64,000 nucleotides of DNA from Septoria linicola (GCA_024114885.1 CP099419.1:1674001-1738000); one strand, 5' to 3'; shown: positions 49,926 to 62,350, numbered from the stretch's first letter. Numbers and translations are program-made. The notes: generated by a model not told the origin, from the letters alone.

Positions 49926-50346
49926 AGATCCTGCATTTATGAAACGCGGAGAAAGAGCTTGGATAGTGTATCAGTATCAGTCGCTCGCTCTGATCAATGA
50001 AGACAACGAACCTCATGCCTAGATTCTTCTTCTGTTTCAATTTCTTCGGTCCTGACATACTAATTGCTACGTTCTACAGCGGTGAGCAGCGACGTGGCAT
50101 GGCAGAGCAAGACACCGCGGTGGTCTCGACTGCAAACCAATCAGGCAGGAGCCGAGTAACATATGCAAGGCCAATGCAGGCACTAAACTCTCGCCAGAAT
50201 TGCTATACCGCCCCAGCCGCGCTACATTCATCGGCGTCCGCCACGTCACTCAATGACAGCAAGCAACTCATCGTCGTTGATATCACAAGACACATATAAT
50301 CCGCTCTCAGACATGCAGCCTCTCTCCCACACAAACAGGGATCACC
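49926..50346. other. Intergenic, nothing recognised
   Basis: About 420 bp between plus-strand genes. Confidence 0.45.
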
Positions 50347-50915
50347 ATGGTCGTCATCTACGCCTCCGCTACAGCCTCCGTCAACCCGGCCGATGCCGAA
50401 GATTCTGACGTTCTCTCGCGGTCAGAATGCTGGGCAGCTCTCGAACGCATCTGCCGGGATCCAGTGCCTCACATCGATCAAATCAGCGCTTGTCGAGTTG
50501 TCCACGAATCGAAAGATGTTGATGGCCATCTCAAGGGTCTGACCAGGATGATCAAAGGTGAAGGGAGTCATGGCGAGGTTGAAGAGGTTGCTATATTGAA
50601 GAGGCCCGTTATGGTACATAAACCACAGGGAGCAAAAGGTAAGATTGTAGCTGATAGGTTAATTAGATCGAATTCGAGTTCCCCAAGACCGGATCTTTCA
50701 TCACGAGTATTCTGGCGCCGGGCAGTGGTGGTAAAAAAGCGAAGGACTTGTATTTGACGCAGATGTATGAGTGGCACTGTCCCGAGATCAAAGAGGGTAG
50801 CCAGGATCATTGGGATCGACAGGCCGAATACTTCCAGATGGCTATGGATATCGTGGGCCATACTGTGGAGGAGGTCCAGAAGATGAAGAAGGATGGTGTG
50901 TTGAAAGATGTATAG
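50347..50915 (+). CDS. DUF1857 (AtaL-like, SRPBCC-fold) protein
   Basis: Exons 50347-50613 and 50668-area: the acceptor AG ends at 50666, so exon 2 is 50667-50915. The 53-bp intron (GTACAT...TTAG) gives 171 residues with frame kept. The N-terminal half has the family pattern SVNPADAE..LSRSECWAAL and ICRDPVPHIDQISACRVV. The C-terminal half gives YLTQMYEWHCPEI and the helix HWDRQAEYFQMAMDIVGHTV. DUF1857 proteins form a small-ligand-binding helix-grip fold and include members beside fungal secondary-metabolite genes; no such cluster is seen here. A later donor at 50639 breaks the frame. The ligand is unknown. Confidence 0.8.
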
Positions 50916-51674
50916 TCGGTGGCGAGTAGTGCTGTGCACTCTTGCATGATGGGAGAGGGAGGCAAGGGTATAGGAGGGGAGAACATAATTGTGTCTGTTT
51001 TCGTACCTTGGTGAATCGTGCGAATGTAGGAGCATATTATGATGTTGCCACTCTGTCCACTGCATGCTTCCAAACCACCAGGCATCACTCCCAGCTATCC
51101 CAACGAGCACGAGATGTGGATGCGATCACGATCAGGCAGAAAACACGGCAACTTGTATGGCGAAGGAGACCGCGAGTACAGCCCATATCTATATCGCAGA
51201 GGCTCTCCGACCTCCGATCGCTTGCAGTACGGCCACGATAGTTCTGGGAGGAGCTTCCATGATCCTGCTGGTATGCAGCGCCGTGGTCAAGGAATGTAGT
51301 CCAATTTGTGGGAGCAGCAGGCCCGGCAAGGTCAAGAGTGGATCAATAGGCAGCATGGCGCTTTTGGATGGGCGACTGGTGGGTACGGGCAGCTGGGCGG
51401 ACGGCGGTAGATTCGAGTCCTTGGGGCGACTATCTTTGGTGTGTGATGGTGGTGTGGTAGATTGAAGCAGATCTTGAAAAGCTCAGCGCTTCTTGTATTT
51501 GGAAGTTCTTGTGCATGGCGACACCCTCAAAGTCTTGTGGCATCCGTGAGTTTCCATTAATGCTCGGCATTTGTCGCTGACCATGGCCTGTGTGGAAAAG
51601 TCTCCGAGCTTTGTAAGTCGCACCGGAACCTACAACTCGAGGCTATAAAAAAGCCGTGTGGGTGTGGCCAGTTG
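50916..51674. other. Intergenic with one weak small frame
   Basis: About 760 bp between the DUF1857 gene and the minus-strand F-box-like gene. Apart from the weak frame at 51039, nothing is recognised. Confidence 0.4.
51039..51299 (+). CDS. Possible short hydrophilic protein
   Basis: 86-codon frame from ATG. From codon 10 the composition is protein-like (NLYGEGDREYSPYLYRRG, then DSSGRSFHDPAGMQRRGQ), rich in Arg, Gly, Ser and Tyr. There is no recognised family and no clear splice partner. It may be a chance frame or the last exon of a small gene. Confidence 0.25.
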   Translation: MMLPLCPLHASKPPGITPSYPNEHEMWMRSRSGRKHGNLYGEGDREYSPYLYRRGSPTSDRLQYGHDSSGRSFHDPAGMQRRGQGM

Positions 51675-52366
51675 TTATAGCCAGTGTTGCGTAAATGTCG
51701 AGCAGGCTTTGCTTGGTATGGAAACACCTTCATCGTCAAGGTCTGTTTCAAAGTGAACTATCGCAACATCTACGCCGGCGTCAAGTCTCATCGCGCATGC
51801 AGCATCGGCAAGCTGACCAAGAGTAATGCCTCGTTGACTGCGGTAGTGCCTGTAGTCTCCCATACTTCCACTGCCGAAGACCGTTGAACAGCCTGACCAG
51901 GCTCTCATGCTCCGAGTCTCCGGACGACAGGCGTAAAAATACTTCCACGATGCCGAACCGGCCCACTCAAAGGGTTCGTCGTTCCTCAAAACAAAGCGAC
52001 ACACTAGATAGCCACCAAGAGATCTTTTGCCAGCCCAGATATCCACTTCTTTGGGCACAAGAGGATGGCGAGCATGATCAATGGTCCTCAGTCTTCGAGA
52101 ATACGGCAGACAGAATCGGAGGGCAATCTGCTCTGACGTGTCAACAACATGCCTGAAGTGGCGACCTACTGCTCGCATATCAAGCAGGGCTCGTAATGGC
52201 AAATCTGATATGATCATTTCCAGGAGCTCATAGATACCGGCCACCTGAGTGCCAGCCCCTGGTCTGATGAGATGCCTAACTTGGTACAGATGAGCAATGA
52301 TCAAGCTGCGAATGGACTGTGCAGCTTACCCTCTTGGGCACCACTTCCTGGAATGTCCACAGCCAT
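51675..52366 (-). CDS. F-box-like protein, two exons
   Basis: Exons on the minus strand: 52330-52366 and 51675-52258, with a 71-bp intron (GTAAGC...ACCAG). The long open frame lacks an ATG before the conserved part, and the upstream mini-exon supplies MAVDIPGSGAQEG. The product is 206 residues. Residues about 16-50 (QVAGIYELLEMIISDLPLRA, then RAVGRHFRHVVDTSEQI) follow the F-box-like pattern of small Mycosphaerellales proteins that begin in the same way. The rest has no recognised domain. SCF adaptor function is inferred only. Confidence 0.6.
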
Positions 52367-52904
52367 CTTGTTGCCACAGGCGCTCGACAAACGTCGTCGT
52401 CAGCAAGACTAAGGCGTCAATAAGGCTGACAGCGATTGCAAGGCATAGGGCACCAAGAAGGAGATGATATGACACAATTGGGATGGCTAGGGCTCCTCCG
52501 GCAGCTCGGCAACTGTGGGTTGTTGATGCTTCGTAGATCCAGGTCGCCGTCGACTAGCGCGTCGCTTCGATTGACGCGAAACCTCCTTCGACACGGACTT
52601 CACGGAGCAGACATGTTCGTCGATCAACACGGCACAGCCAGTGGCTCACTATGCACGCCGAGAGCACCTGCAGGAGTAGCAGAGGCATTACTGCCGCTGT
52701 GGCGCGTGAAACCCACGAAATGCCGTCTGCCTTGGCCTTGGCCGTGCCGTGTCCGGACAGCTGCTGTATCAGTCAAGGGAAGTAGCCTGCCGACACCACG
52801 TCTCATGCATTTGTCCTGGTCTATATAACGGTATAGCCTTCTGCTTACCACACACAGCTCTGGTCTGATATGTGTCCAGCCCGCCAGTGACTAGAGTTCC
52901 AGAC
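52367..52904. other. Divergent promoter, F-box-like gene and beta-mannosidase
   Basis: About 540 bp. A CTATATAA sequence about 80 bp before the mannosidase start may serve as a TATA box. Nothing else recognised. Confidence 0.45.
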
Positions 52905-55662
52905 ATGGCGGGAGCACTGCATTCTCAAGAACTGACAAATGGGTGGTCCTTCAAACAGACAGATACAGATGAATGGCTTCCAGTAGCCAGAATTCCAACG
53001 AATATTCACTTGGACCTGATAGACAACAAGAAGTAAGCCTGACCAACCTCGGTAGAATTGCGTGTTTGTTGATCAGACAACAGAATCGAAGACCCTTTCC
53101 TAGGATTCAATGAGTTGAAATGCGAATGGGTCAATGAGGCATCGTGGACTTACAGAGTTCATTTGCCAGCCACTCCCCAAGCTCAGTCTGGGTATCGCCA
53201 TGTGCTAGCATTCGATGGCCTCGACACATTTGCAACTGTGAGACTCAATGGCGAGGTGATTCTCGAGAGCGACAATATGTGGATTATGCATCGCATCAAC
53301 ATCACAAATCAACTCCTGGTCGACCAGGAGAGCGTTTTGGAGATCGAGTTCAGATCCGCATACGTGGAAGCTCGGAAGATCAAGGATGCTCACCCGGAGC
53401 ACAAGTGGGTTGGCTTCAATGGCGACATGGCTCGGTTAGCGGTGCGGAAAGCTCAATATCACTGGGGTGAGCGAACATCTTCATTCTCTCTGTGAATCGC
53501 TGACTGACTTGATCGTGACAGGATGGGATTGGGGTCCTGTACTTTCGCCGTGTGGGCCATGGCGCAGCGTGCATCTTGAAACATATGCCGCTCGTGTCGA
53601 GGACCTGAGAGTTGACTACACACTTGACTCGAATTATAGTCAGGTCAAAGGTACAATCATCGCCTTCGTTGAAGGTGATCTCGGGACGTCTGTCGACTTC
53701 AGCATAGCGCTTGGAAATGAGACGGTATTTGAAGGGAGCGCAGCTGTTAACTCGGATCGTCAATCTACGCTGGACTTTAGTGTTGAGGACACGAAGCTGT
53801 GGTGGCCACATGGGTACGGTGCTCAGCATCTGTACACCATTACTGCGATCGTGCGCCATGAAGAGCAGAAACTCCATATATTGAGCAAGCGCACAGGCTT
53901 CCGACGCGCTCAACTAGTGCAGGAGCCAGACGAAATCGGCAAGACATTCTTCTTCCGCGTTAATGGTGTAGATGTGTTCTGCGGCGGATCAGACTGGATA
54001 CCAGCAGTAAGTACAGAAGCCTGCGATTGCCTCTGCTTGGCAGGCATACGAGTTTGCTATGTCCATGGCTCTCTACTTACCAATTATATCAGGACAACTT
54101 CACACCCCGTATCACAAGAGACAAGTATCGCAAATGGCTGCAGATGATGGTGGATGGGTATCAATCCATGATACGCATTTGGGGCGGCGGAATCTGGGAA
54201 GAGGACGCTTTTTACGAGATAGCAGACGAACTCGGCATTCTGGTTTGGCACGACTTTATGTTTGGCTGCGGCAACTATCCAGCATTCCCCGACATCCTGA
54301 AATCAATCGAGGCCGAGTGTGTCTGCCAGACGAAACGACTTCGACATCATCCTTCGATTGTGATCTATGCTGGGAACAACGAGGACTATCAAGTACAGGA
54401 GCAGCTCGGATTGACTTACGAGTACGAGGACAAGGACCCCCAAAACTGGCTGAAAACCGATTTTCCAGCTCGATACATCTACGAGAAGCTCCTTCCCGAC
54501 GTCGTCGCAGCTCATGCGCCCCATGTGCCATATCACCCTGGATCGCCGTGGGGTGATGGCAAGCCTACCACGGATCGCACGGTGGGCGACATGCACCAAT
54601 GGAATGTCTGGCATGGTACACAAGAAAAGTATCAGATATTCGACACGCTTGGTGGTCGGTTCAATAGCGAGTTTGGAATGGAAGCATTTCCGCACATTGA
54701 CACTATCAAGTGGTACGTGACAGATCCGTCACAGCTGTATCCTCAAAGCCATATGATAGGTAAGCTTCCAAAATCTTGCGCCGCATCGAAAATACATTCT
54801 GACTTTGTGCGGAGATTTCCACAACAAGGCTGATGGCCACGAGCGCAGAATAGCGACATACCTCATCGAGAACTTTCGAACACAGACGGACCTCGAAAAG
54901 TATATCCATCTGACGCAGCTGAGCCAGGCTGAGGCATTAATGTTTGGCTATCGTGGCTGGCGACAACAATGGGGTCAGAAACGATTTTGTGGCGGTGCTC
55001 TCCTCTGGCAACTCAACGATTGCTGGCCAGTCACTTCGTGGTCGATAGTCGACTACTTCCTCCGTAAGAAGCCGGCTTACTACGCAGTACGAAGAGTGTT
55101 GGCTCCCATAGCTGTGGCAGTGAAGCGAGCGCATCACGATTGGAGCGTTGTCCATGCTCGACCTGCAAAGACACTAGATTACGAGTGCTGGGTGGCCAGC
55201 TCGAGGACCCAGGATATCAAGGCTACCGTCGAGCTTCGCTTCATTAGTGTGGCCAGCGGAGAAGAGATCAAGGACAAGATCGTTATGCGCGACATTACCG
55301 TTGTGGCTAATGGTACAACCAACGTCGTGAAAGGAACGATCGAGAACGACAAGGAAGAGCCACATGTCCTTGCTGCTCGGATCTTTGTGGACGGCGAGGT
55401 CGTCAGCCGAGACGTCGACTGGCCGCAGCCGCTAAAGTATCTCGACTTTGCCGACCGGGGTCTTGAAGTCACACCAGGTGGAAATGTGATCGCGATCAAG
55501 GCTATGAAGCCGACTAAGGGCCTTGTATTTGAAGAGCGCGAAGGTGTTCTGGTGAATGATAGTGCTATAGATGTTGTGCCAGGCGACGAGCAGATCGTGA
55601 CTGTCAGTGGCCTAGGTGCAGATGATGCGGCGCTAAGGTGGACATATCTGGGAGCACCGTAG
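52905..55662 (+). CDS. Beta-mannosidase, glycoside hydrolase family 2, intracellular type
   Basis: Removes beta-linked mannose from the non-reducing end of manno-oligosaccharides and N-glycan fragments. Five exons: 52905-53032, 53084-53466, 53522-54006, 54093-54759 and 54815-55662, all in frame, giving 836 residues. No signal peptide, so it belongs to the cytosolic (mndB-like) group. The N-terminal sugar-binding fold has AFDGLDTFATVRLNGEVILE; the substrate region has YHWGWDWGP and IRIWGGGIWEED. The acid/base Glu lies in AGNNED (about Glu429) and the nucleophile in RFNSEFGMEA (about Glu525). ALLWQLNDCWPVTSWSIVDY completes the barrel. A Zn2Cys6 regulator lies just downstream. Confidence 0.93.
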
Positions 55663-56234
55663 CTGCTTTGATGCCTGCAGTAAGCGTGTATGAAGCGACG
55701 TGCAATGGCAGGTAATGCCAGATGCTACCCCCACGGGAACTCTGCTACCGTGCTGATCATGTACGAGGCTTTTGATCGCCTACGAAAAATGTTGCAAGTC
55801 ACCTGTTAGCGAAGTGCTGCCCTTCTGCAGACGAGATTCATGTGGTCATCATATGTTTAAGTCTAAGCCTCAAGCTCTAGCCGATGAGCTACTAATTCTA
55901 ACTTGCGCTTAGCCTGTGTGTTGCATGATGCGGGCACGGCGGGGTTTAGGCTTGTCAAGACTGGGGTGTCGATCGAACTTGCATCCTTTACAAAATACCA
56001 GGCTATTTTGCTGGTCATACCCTGCAGGGCAGCATCTGGCATCAGCCTGAACGATGTCAAAGTCAAGGAACATGCGCTCATCCGCCACATCCGCCTCTTT
56101 GACCAAATGACCAACAATGAGCTGAGCCTCACAGAGCAGAGAGGCGATCTCTATAGAAGGAAAGAACTGAGACGCTCGTTGAGGTTTGCATTGTTGCGAA
56201 GTGCAGCTATTACCGGGGCCAGCACGTGGCGAGC
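55663..56234. other. Intergenic between beta-mannosidase and transcription factor
   Basis: About 570 bp, presumed 3' end of one gene and promoter of the next. No element recognised. Confidence 0.45.
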
Positions 56235-58818
56235 ATGTACAACACCTTTCAAGTGGCGACCGCCTCTACAGATGCAGGCAAAGGAAGCAAGAATGGAAGA
56301 CCAAATGAAACATCAAGACGCATTTCTACTAGCAATGCATGTGTAGAATGCAGAAGACGCAAAATCCGGTGTGACGGATTGCAGCCTTGCGGCCAGTGTC
56401 AGTGGTATCAGCACCCGGAACAATGCACCTATTCTAAGCCTGCTCAAAGGGTCGTGCCGTCTAGAAAGTGGGTAACATAGCTATGGTAAATGTGTAACAG
56501 ACCTGCTGACTTGCGCGTACAGATTGGTTGAAAGGCTACAGTCTCAAGTCGATCAGTATCATGCGGTCTTCGCAAGACTCTTTCCAGGCAAGGACATTGG
56601 AGAATTCGTTTCACTGCCAAGAGCGGATTTGATCGATATGGCTGTCACTCTGCCTGCCAGCAGCACATCTTCAGGCCACACTCCAGATCGCCTTCTCTCG
56701 GTTTCGGAGACTGTAAAGAACTCCGATGGCGCTGATAGCCTCGATACGCTCGAGCAAGCCCCAGAACAGGATCCACAGACGGATGAAGCGAAGCGACTCC
56801 GAGATAAAATTCAAGGTATTTCTGACGATGTCAACGGACTGTCGCTGTCTGTTGACAAAGCCTCGTCGTACGTCGGCATTTCGAGCATCAATGCTGCGAT
56901 GAAAGTCATCTTCAAGACTGCGCCGATGGCCAGGCCTTTCATAGCTCAAGCGCAAGCAGAGACTGTAGAACCAAGTCGAAGCTCGACACCACCACCGCAT
57001 AATCTCGAGCTGGATCCTGATTACCTACCTGCTGCAGACATCGGAAACAAGCTAATCGACTCCTACTTTGCCCACATCCATGTCCTCATGCCGATGATCG
57101 AAGAAGATGCTTTCCGGCATAGCTACCTCTACGGATCTCGGAGGGACTCTTCGTGGCTATGTCTGCTCAACATGGTACTGGCGCTCGGGTCGTTAGCGAG
57201 CTCAACTTGCTGCAGTGAAGACCACATGGCATATTACCAACGCGCGCGGAAACACATGGAGGTGGAGACGTTTGGCAGTGGAAGTCTTTTCACCTTGCAG
57301 GCATTTGCTCTTCTAAGCGGGTATTATCTGCATTGGCTGAATAGGCCAAACGAGGCCAACGGCATCATGGGTGCGACTTTGCGAATGGCTACTGCACATG
57401 GCCTCCATCGGGAGTACAGTGATAGTCGCCGGAATGAGGCTCCGCCAAGCAGTGCGGTGTTGTTGAGCAATTCCGAAGTCCCAGTCGAGATTCGAAGAAG
57501 GACGTGGTGGAGTCTGTACATTCTGGACTCCTGGGCCAGCATCACTACAGGACGACCTTCTCTGGGCAGGACTGGCCACGGCATAACCATTCAGCACCCT
57601 CGAATACCCGAGCAGATGAACAATGCCCAATATCTTGCATCTCTGCAACTGCTACCAATCATTCATAACATATCTTTCTGTAAGATTGCCACAAAAGTGC
57701 AGGACATTCTGGCCGAGCACTCCAACATTGGCTTTGAGGAGCTCTTTGCGCTGGACGCAGAGCTCGAGAAGTGGCATGATGAGCTTCCTCCCATGCTTCG
57801 AGACATTCTTGAACGACCGCCTCTTCACAAACGAATGAGTTCGAGCGCAGGAGAGTACAAGAAAGTCTCGCCCAAAGCTGGGCACTCCCATTCGCACAGC
57901 AAGAGCGCTGTGAACTTCTCGCAGCCACCGGAACGTGACAAGACTGTTTGCCCAGAGGTGCTTAAGACGCCCCGGGCGATCATGCATTGGCGCTATCAGA
58001 ACCTCAAGATCCTCATGCATCGCCCAACTTTGCTTGCAACAGCACTTCGCAGAACTTCTTGGTCCAGCATGTCAGCCGAAGAGAGGCTCGCAGTTGGCAG
58101 GTGCCGGATTGTGGCGAGTCAAGCCATCGCAGATATCGACTCGACTTGTCAAGACAATCTCATCGCAGGCTGGAACGCGGTGTGGATGATGTATCAGGCG
58201 GTCATGGTTCCGCTTGTGTCGCTCTTCTCCGTCCTGGCCCTGCCGCCAAGCGCAACAGCAGCTGAAAGTCCATTGCAGACCCCAGGCAGTAATGGCACAC
58301 TGACGACACCCGGAAGTGACGATGACATCGAGAGCTGGAGACGGGATGTCGAAAGGTCGATTGCTTTCTTCGACAGGATGCAGAGCTGGTCCGTCGCAGC
58401 AGCCAAAAGTCGTGCTGTCGTGCAAAGGTTGTTGGACGCCACGCAGTTTGTCGCAGACAACAATGCGCAGTATCATCAGCAACAGCAAGACATGTTGCAA
58501 CGAAGGATGTCCGTCGGGCCAATCACTCCTGTCGACATGCGAGCACCGCAAGTAATCGACTTCGATCATGCTGCTGGCCCCTCAAACATGGCGTTCCAAC
58601 CTCCACAGGACATGTCGCAGTATGACTTCATGAACCCAGGCTGGGGGATCAGCCCTAACATCAACGGCGAGGCGGCCATGAACGAGTTCTGGGACGATAT
58701 GATGTGGGAAACCATGCCAGATACGTCGAACTTTGTGGATGGTGGTGGTCCGACCGACTGGTGGGTGCCGCCACAGGACTGGTCGCAGTGGCAAGGCCAC
58801 AGTGGCCCGCAGATGTAG
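56235..58818 (+). CDS. Zn2Cys6 transcription factor with fungal-specific domain
   Basis: Exons 56235-56467 and 56523-58818; the 55-bp intron (GTGGGT...GTACAG) joins PSRK to LVERLQSQVDQY. 842 residues, start MYNTFQVATAST. The binuclear zinc cluster is complete at about 36-64 (CVECRRRKIRCDGLQPCGQC, then C after eight residues), followed by a short coiled-coil dimer segment. The fungal_trans domain spans about 180-560 (IDSYFAHIHVLMPMIEEDAF, RRRTWWSLYILDSWASITTG). The C-terminus is acidic and Trp/Met-rich (EFWDDMMWETMP), like an activation domain. The target is unknown; control of the adjacent mannosidase gene is possible but only inferred from position. Confidence 0.88.
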
Positions 58819-58876
58819 TCAATGAAGCCCAGCATTGCCGATGTACGCCCCCGGCATGGCGTGTAAATCGCTTCCA

Positions 58877-60759
58877 TCACGCCATGATTGTCTCCCACCC
58901 ATTCTGCACCATAACGTCCAGCCAGTACACATCCTGCTGTCCAGCGTCGATTCTTCGCCATGTTTCTTGCACAATGTCGATGCAAACCCTGATCGGCTTA
59001 GGAGGCAGCAATTTCAAGCAACTCGTGAGCCTGTCGAGTATCATCTTCCGCATCATGGCAACCTCGGCGAAATGTGAATCAATGCCTTCCTCGTCCTCTC
59101 CTTCCACGGCCGACTGCTCTCTAGGCGTCTCGCACATCAGCTCGGAAGACAATACCACTAACAGAAACGGCTGGAAGTCTCTTGTTCCAGACTCGAGAGG
59201 CATGGTTTCGAGCAAGCGAAGAGCTTCCAGAGCAAACGATGTGAGCCATTTGCTTCGCCTGCTTGCCGTGTCTGGGGACAGCTCATCCGAGATGAGGAGT
59301 GCAAGAGCGTCATTATCTTCGGCGACAAGCCTTTCTGACAAAGTATCTGGGAAGACACGGTAGAGCTGCAGCAGCCCAACATAACGGTATAGCTCTGCCA
59401 GTGTGGTGAGGTGCCATACAGGTGTCTCTGCGTCTTCTGGATGCACAATATCGTTGGCGTGGGGATGCCGACACGCCAACAGCTTGTTCTCCAAGTCGCG
59501 AGCTACTTCTAAGTCCTGATTGAGTTGGTGGACGTAGGCTTGCGTGATGAAGCTTTGCTGAGAGTGCCGGATTCTGTGCGCGCGAACAAGCCTACCGATA
59601 TCTGCCACAATCTGAATTGCATCGCGAGCGACTCCAGTCCATGGGTGGGCAATGTGTTTCGCGGGCTGACAGGTGAGTGTCGGGCCAAGCGGAGTCGAAC
59701 ATTTGCGAATCGAATTACTGTCGGCCACGAAAGACAGCAGCATCTCCCAGAAGACCATCGCTTCCCGGAAGAAGTTGAAGCTGTTCAAGTTGACTTCGTG
59801 CTGGATCAGCTCGCCAGTAGACGCCATTGTGTCGATGCGGTCTTTCATCATTGCGTAAAAGTCGAGGCCCAGATCACTTGCGTTATGCCAATTTCCTGTA
59901 GGTCCAAACATCATCAGTGCTAACAGAGCTTTGCTATCGAGTTGAGGTTGGCTGAAGATGAGATTCATGGCGTCTTGACGAAGCTTTTTGCCAATCCTGT
60001 TGAAGCGTGGGTGGATCTCGTTCAGACATGCAGCTGCCATGCTCTGCGCGGCTAAGCTGATGATTTGAGAGTGACTATGCATACTAGAGACCACAGACCG
60101 AAAAGGATTCCTGTGATCATCGTATACGGCATACAGCTTCGAGACGTACTTGAAATAGTACGTGAGCAGTTCAGACGACTGATGGGCTAATGAGGCCTGC
60201 GGTCGGGGTACCATCTGTCGACTGGTTGCTCGAAGTGACTGTAGCATATTCAGTCGCTGAATCGCCACGAGCTCGTCCGTCGGGGTATCATCGCCGGTGC
60301 TGTCGCTTGGCTTGATGAGTTCAGAGAAGTCTAGCACATGGAAAGGCTGATCTGTCATGGTGAGATTGTTCCAGACAGGCCTTATGGGCACAGTCGAGTC
60401 AGCACTGCCAGCAAGATCAGTGGGTTCTTGCGGTGCGTTAGGTGGAGGCGACAACTCTAGCCAATCGAGGTCCACCGAAGGACTGGCCAAATCGCCATGG
60501 CTAGTTGACGGACCAGAGCTGATAGAGTTGATGTCATTTAGCCACTTATACTTCTGCACATATTGACATTGAACACCTAGACGGCTGCAACGTCCACAAT
60601 CAGGCCTCGATTCGTCACACTTCAGCTGAGTTACAGTCAGTACATGGGCACGATTGATCAAGACAGGGATATTTCTCCACTTACATGCTGGCTTTTGCAT
60701 CTGGAACAGCCGCCTCGACTCTTCTTGGTCGATCGTCGTTTCGCGACGGCCTCAGGCAT
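58877..60759 (-). CDS. Zn2Cys6 transcription factor with Fungal_trans_2-type domain
   Basis: Exons on the minus strand: 60685-60759 and 58877-60625, with a 59-bp intron (GTAAGT...CTCAG) inside the zinc cluster. The splice restores GGCSRCKSQHLKCDESRPDC, then GRCSRLGVQC: a complete Cys6 cluster at residues about 18-45 after a basic start (KRRSTKKSRGG). 607 residues. The remainder (LLTYYFKYVSKLYAVYDDHR, AAACLNEIHPRFNRIG) resembles the PF11951-type regulatory domain. It ends 58 bp from the stop of the preceding regulator (convergent). The target is unknown. Confidence 0.87.
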
Positions 60760-61142
60760 GATTTGGTGGTGGGACCGTTGCCAATGGCATTAATCCCTCG
60801 CGAAGATCTCGCGCTGGTGGATGTCGTTCATCTGGGCTATCGAAAATGCAAGGTCTAGTAGTGTGAAGACAAACTTTTCGTAAGCAGCGCGATATCATCG
60901 TTGTGGAGCTGACGAGGGAATGAGCAAAGTCGAAAGAGGAAGTCGAATACGATGGTGCCAAGGGCCGAAGCAGAGATGCCGCGGATTGCCGGTTGTGCCT
61001 AACTAGTGTGAAGAACGGCAGTGTCTCGCAGTACTGCGTGCGACTGACATTGAGCTTTGAGTGATGTCTCACCAGAGACAGAATGATTGCGACCGTGGTT
61101 AGATGTTGCTCGCCTGCTTGCGGCTCGAGAACGCAGAACGCC
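60760..61142. other. Intergenic, promoter of the Zn2Cys6 gene
   Basis: About 380 bp. CTAACTAGT at 60999-61007 again shows the recurring word, about 240 bp upstream of the start. Confidence 0.4.
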
Positions 61143-62216
61143 TCAACCCATTAGCTGCCCAATGTCACTTGGAGGCCATCTTGTCTGCGCGAAGCTCAAG
61201 CACCTCTTTATGCCTTGGAGCATCTTCCTCGTCGTCTCATCGCTCAAAATATGTGCCTGGTTGTTCTCGCCATGAAGCTTCTCTCGCGCACTTCGCTCGT
61301 GAATACCCACCATGGTGACTCCAATGGGCCACGCAGCCTTGCCGATACTGAGTCGGAGATACGCATCGTTTGCATCAACATATCGTTTCTTCTGCGCCAG
61401 GTCGACTATCTCAAGCACCGGTGGTAGGATAGCAGCCTCGACTGTGTTGGTCTCGAGCTTTTTGAACAGGGATTTGAGATTGTCCTTTGCTGCTAGAAAT
61501 GAGTTGTAGGCTTGTTTGCCTGTTGACGACTCCTTCACCTCCTTGTCTCGCCGAGCAAGAGCGTTCTGCCATTCGGAAAGAAGCATGTCGAAATATGATG
61601 CCAGCTGTCGAAGCAAGAATTGATAGGCCTCGGGGTCTTTGGGTACGCTTTCCGGCACTTTCATCTCTGCTTCCGGGACGAGTTCCAAAGTCGTGGGTAT
61701 GGGTCCCGTGCTGAGTTTTGGTGCCAGAGCTTTCGCAGTAAGCTTGCGATATCGCCTCAGTCGCTCGATATGAGTCTCGCCAAACAGAATGCGAGGTTCG
61801 CCCAGGTCATGTAGCTTGATGAGCAACTCTTCTTCGGCAATATCTTGTTCGCCCTCCTTGAGCGGCGTGGCCTCACTGTCCTTCTTCACCAGCTCTGACA
61901 GGCCCAGTCGCTTCCGCCGTGCTCTCTCCTCCGCCTCTTCTTCCTCTTCTCGCACCTTCCGGCTCTCTTCTGCGAGTCGCTGCCTTTTCTCTTCACGCGC
62001 GCGCACTCGTTCGGCCTCGTCCTCATCTCTCTTGCGCTTTTTGTCCAGTCTTTCTAGACGTTCCTTCTCTAGTTGTGCCTGTTCACGCGCATACTCTGCC
62101 TGCCGTTGCACCTCGACCTCTGATCGCTTGAGATATTTCTTATTGCCACTGTCGGACGACGCTTTCGCTGAACTGGAAGACGCAATCTGCGACTTCATCA
62201 ACGCCGCAAAGTCCAT
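61143..62216 (-). CDS. PRP18: Pre-mRNA-splicing factor PRP18
   Basis: Second-step splicing factor that stabilises the 3' splice site with U5 and Slu7. 357 residues from ATG 62216 (MDFAALMKSQIASSSS); an in-frame ATG 42 bp upstream is less likely. The N-terminal half is a highly charged coil. The SFM/PRP4-like segment HDLGEPRILFGETHIERLRR is at about 155-174. The five-helix PRP18 domain covers about 200-340 (YFDMLLSEWQNALARRD, VLEIVDLAQKKRYVDANDAY, LSIGKAAWPIGVTMVGIHER, the conserved loop). No intron seen. Divergent from SAP18. Confidence 0.95.
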   Translation of the reverse strand: MDFAALMKSQIASSSSAKASSDSGNKKYLKRSEVEVQRQAEYAREQAQLEKERLERLDKKRKRDEDEAERVRAREEKRQRLAEESRKVREEEEEAEERARRKRLGLSELVKKDSEATPLKEGEQDIAEEELLIKLHDLGEPRILFGETHIERLRRYRKLTAKALAPKLSTGPIPTTLELVPEAEMKVPESVPKDPEAYQFLLRQLASYFDMLLSEWQNALARRDKEVKESSTGKQAYNSFLAAKDNLKSLFKKLETNTVEAAILPPVLEIVDLAQKKRYVDANDAYLRLSIGKAAWPIGVTMVGIHERSAREKLHGENNQAHILSDETTRKMLQGIKRCLSFAQTRWPPSDIGQLMG

Positions 62217-62340
62217 CTTGAGAAATGTGTTGTGTTGGGTGAAGGTGTTGAGAATCAATCAGCGCGTGTTTCGTGATCAAAGTGCCAACACGCTTTGAAC
62301 TTTTAATAGAGCTTCTCTTCTCGAGCTTTGCTTTAACCAA

Positions 62341-62350
62341 CTAACTAGTT
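62341..62350. promoter_or_regulatory. CTAACTAGTT word in the PRP18/SAP18 promoter
   Basis: Ten of twelve positions of the palindrome at 3055-3066. It lies about 125 bp from the PRP18 start and 143 bp from the SAP18 start, the middle of the divergent promoter. Confidence 0.35.

Noticed and set aside
50568..51110. 180-codon minus-strand frame over the DUF1857 gene
   Set aside because: Antisense to the second exon of a recognised protein, with no domain of its own.
51412..51426. ATTCGAGTCC sequence resembling a tRNA B box
   Set aside because: The flanking bases do not form a T-arm stem and no A box or acceptor stem fits at the right distance.
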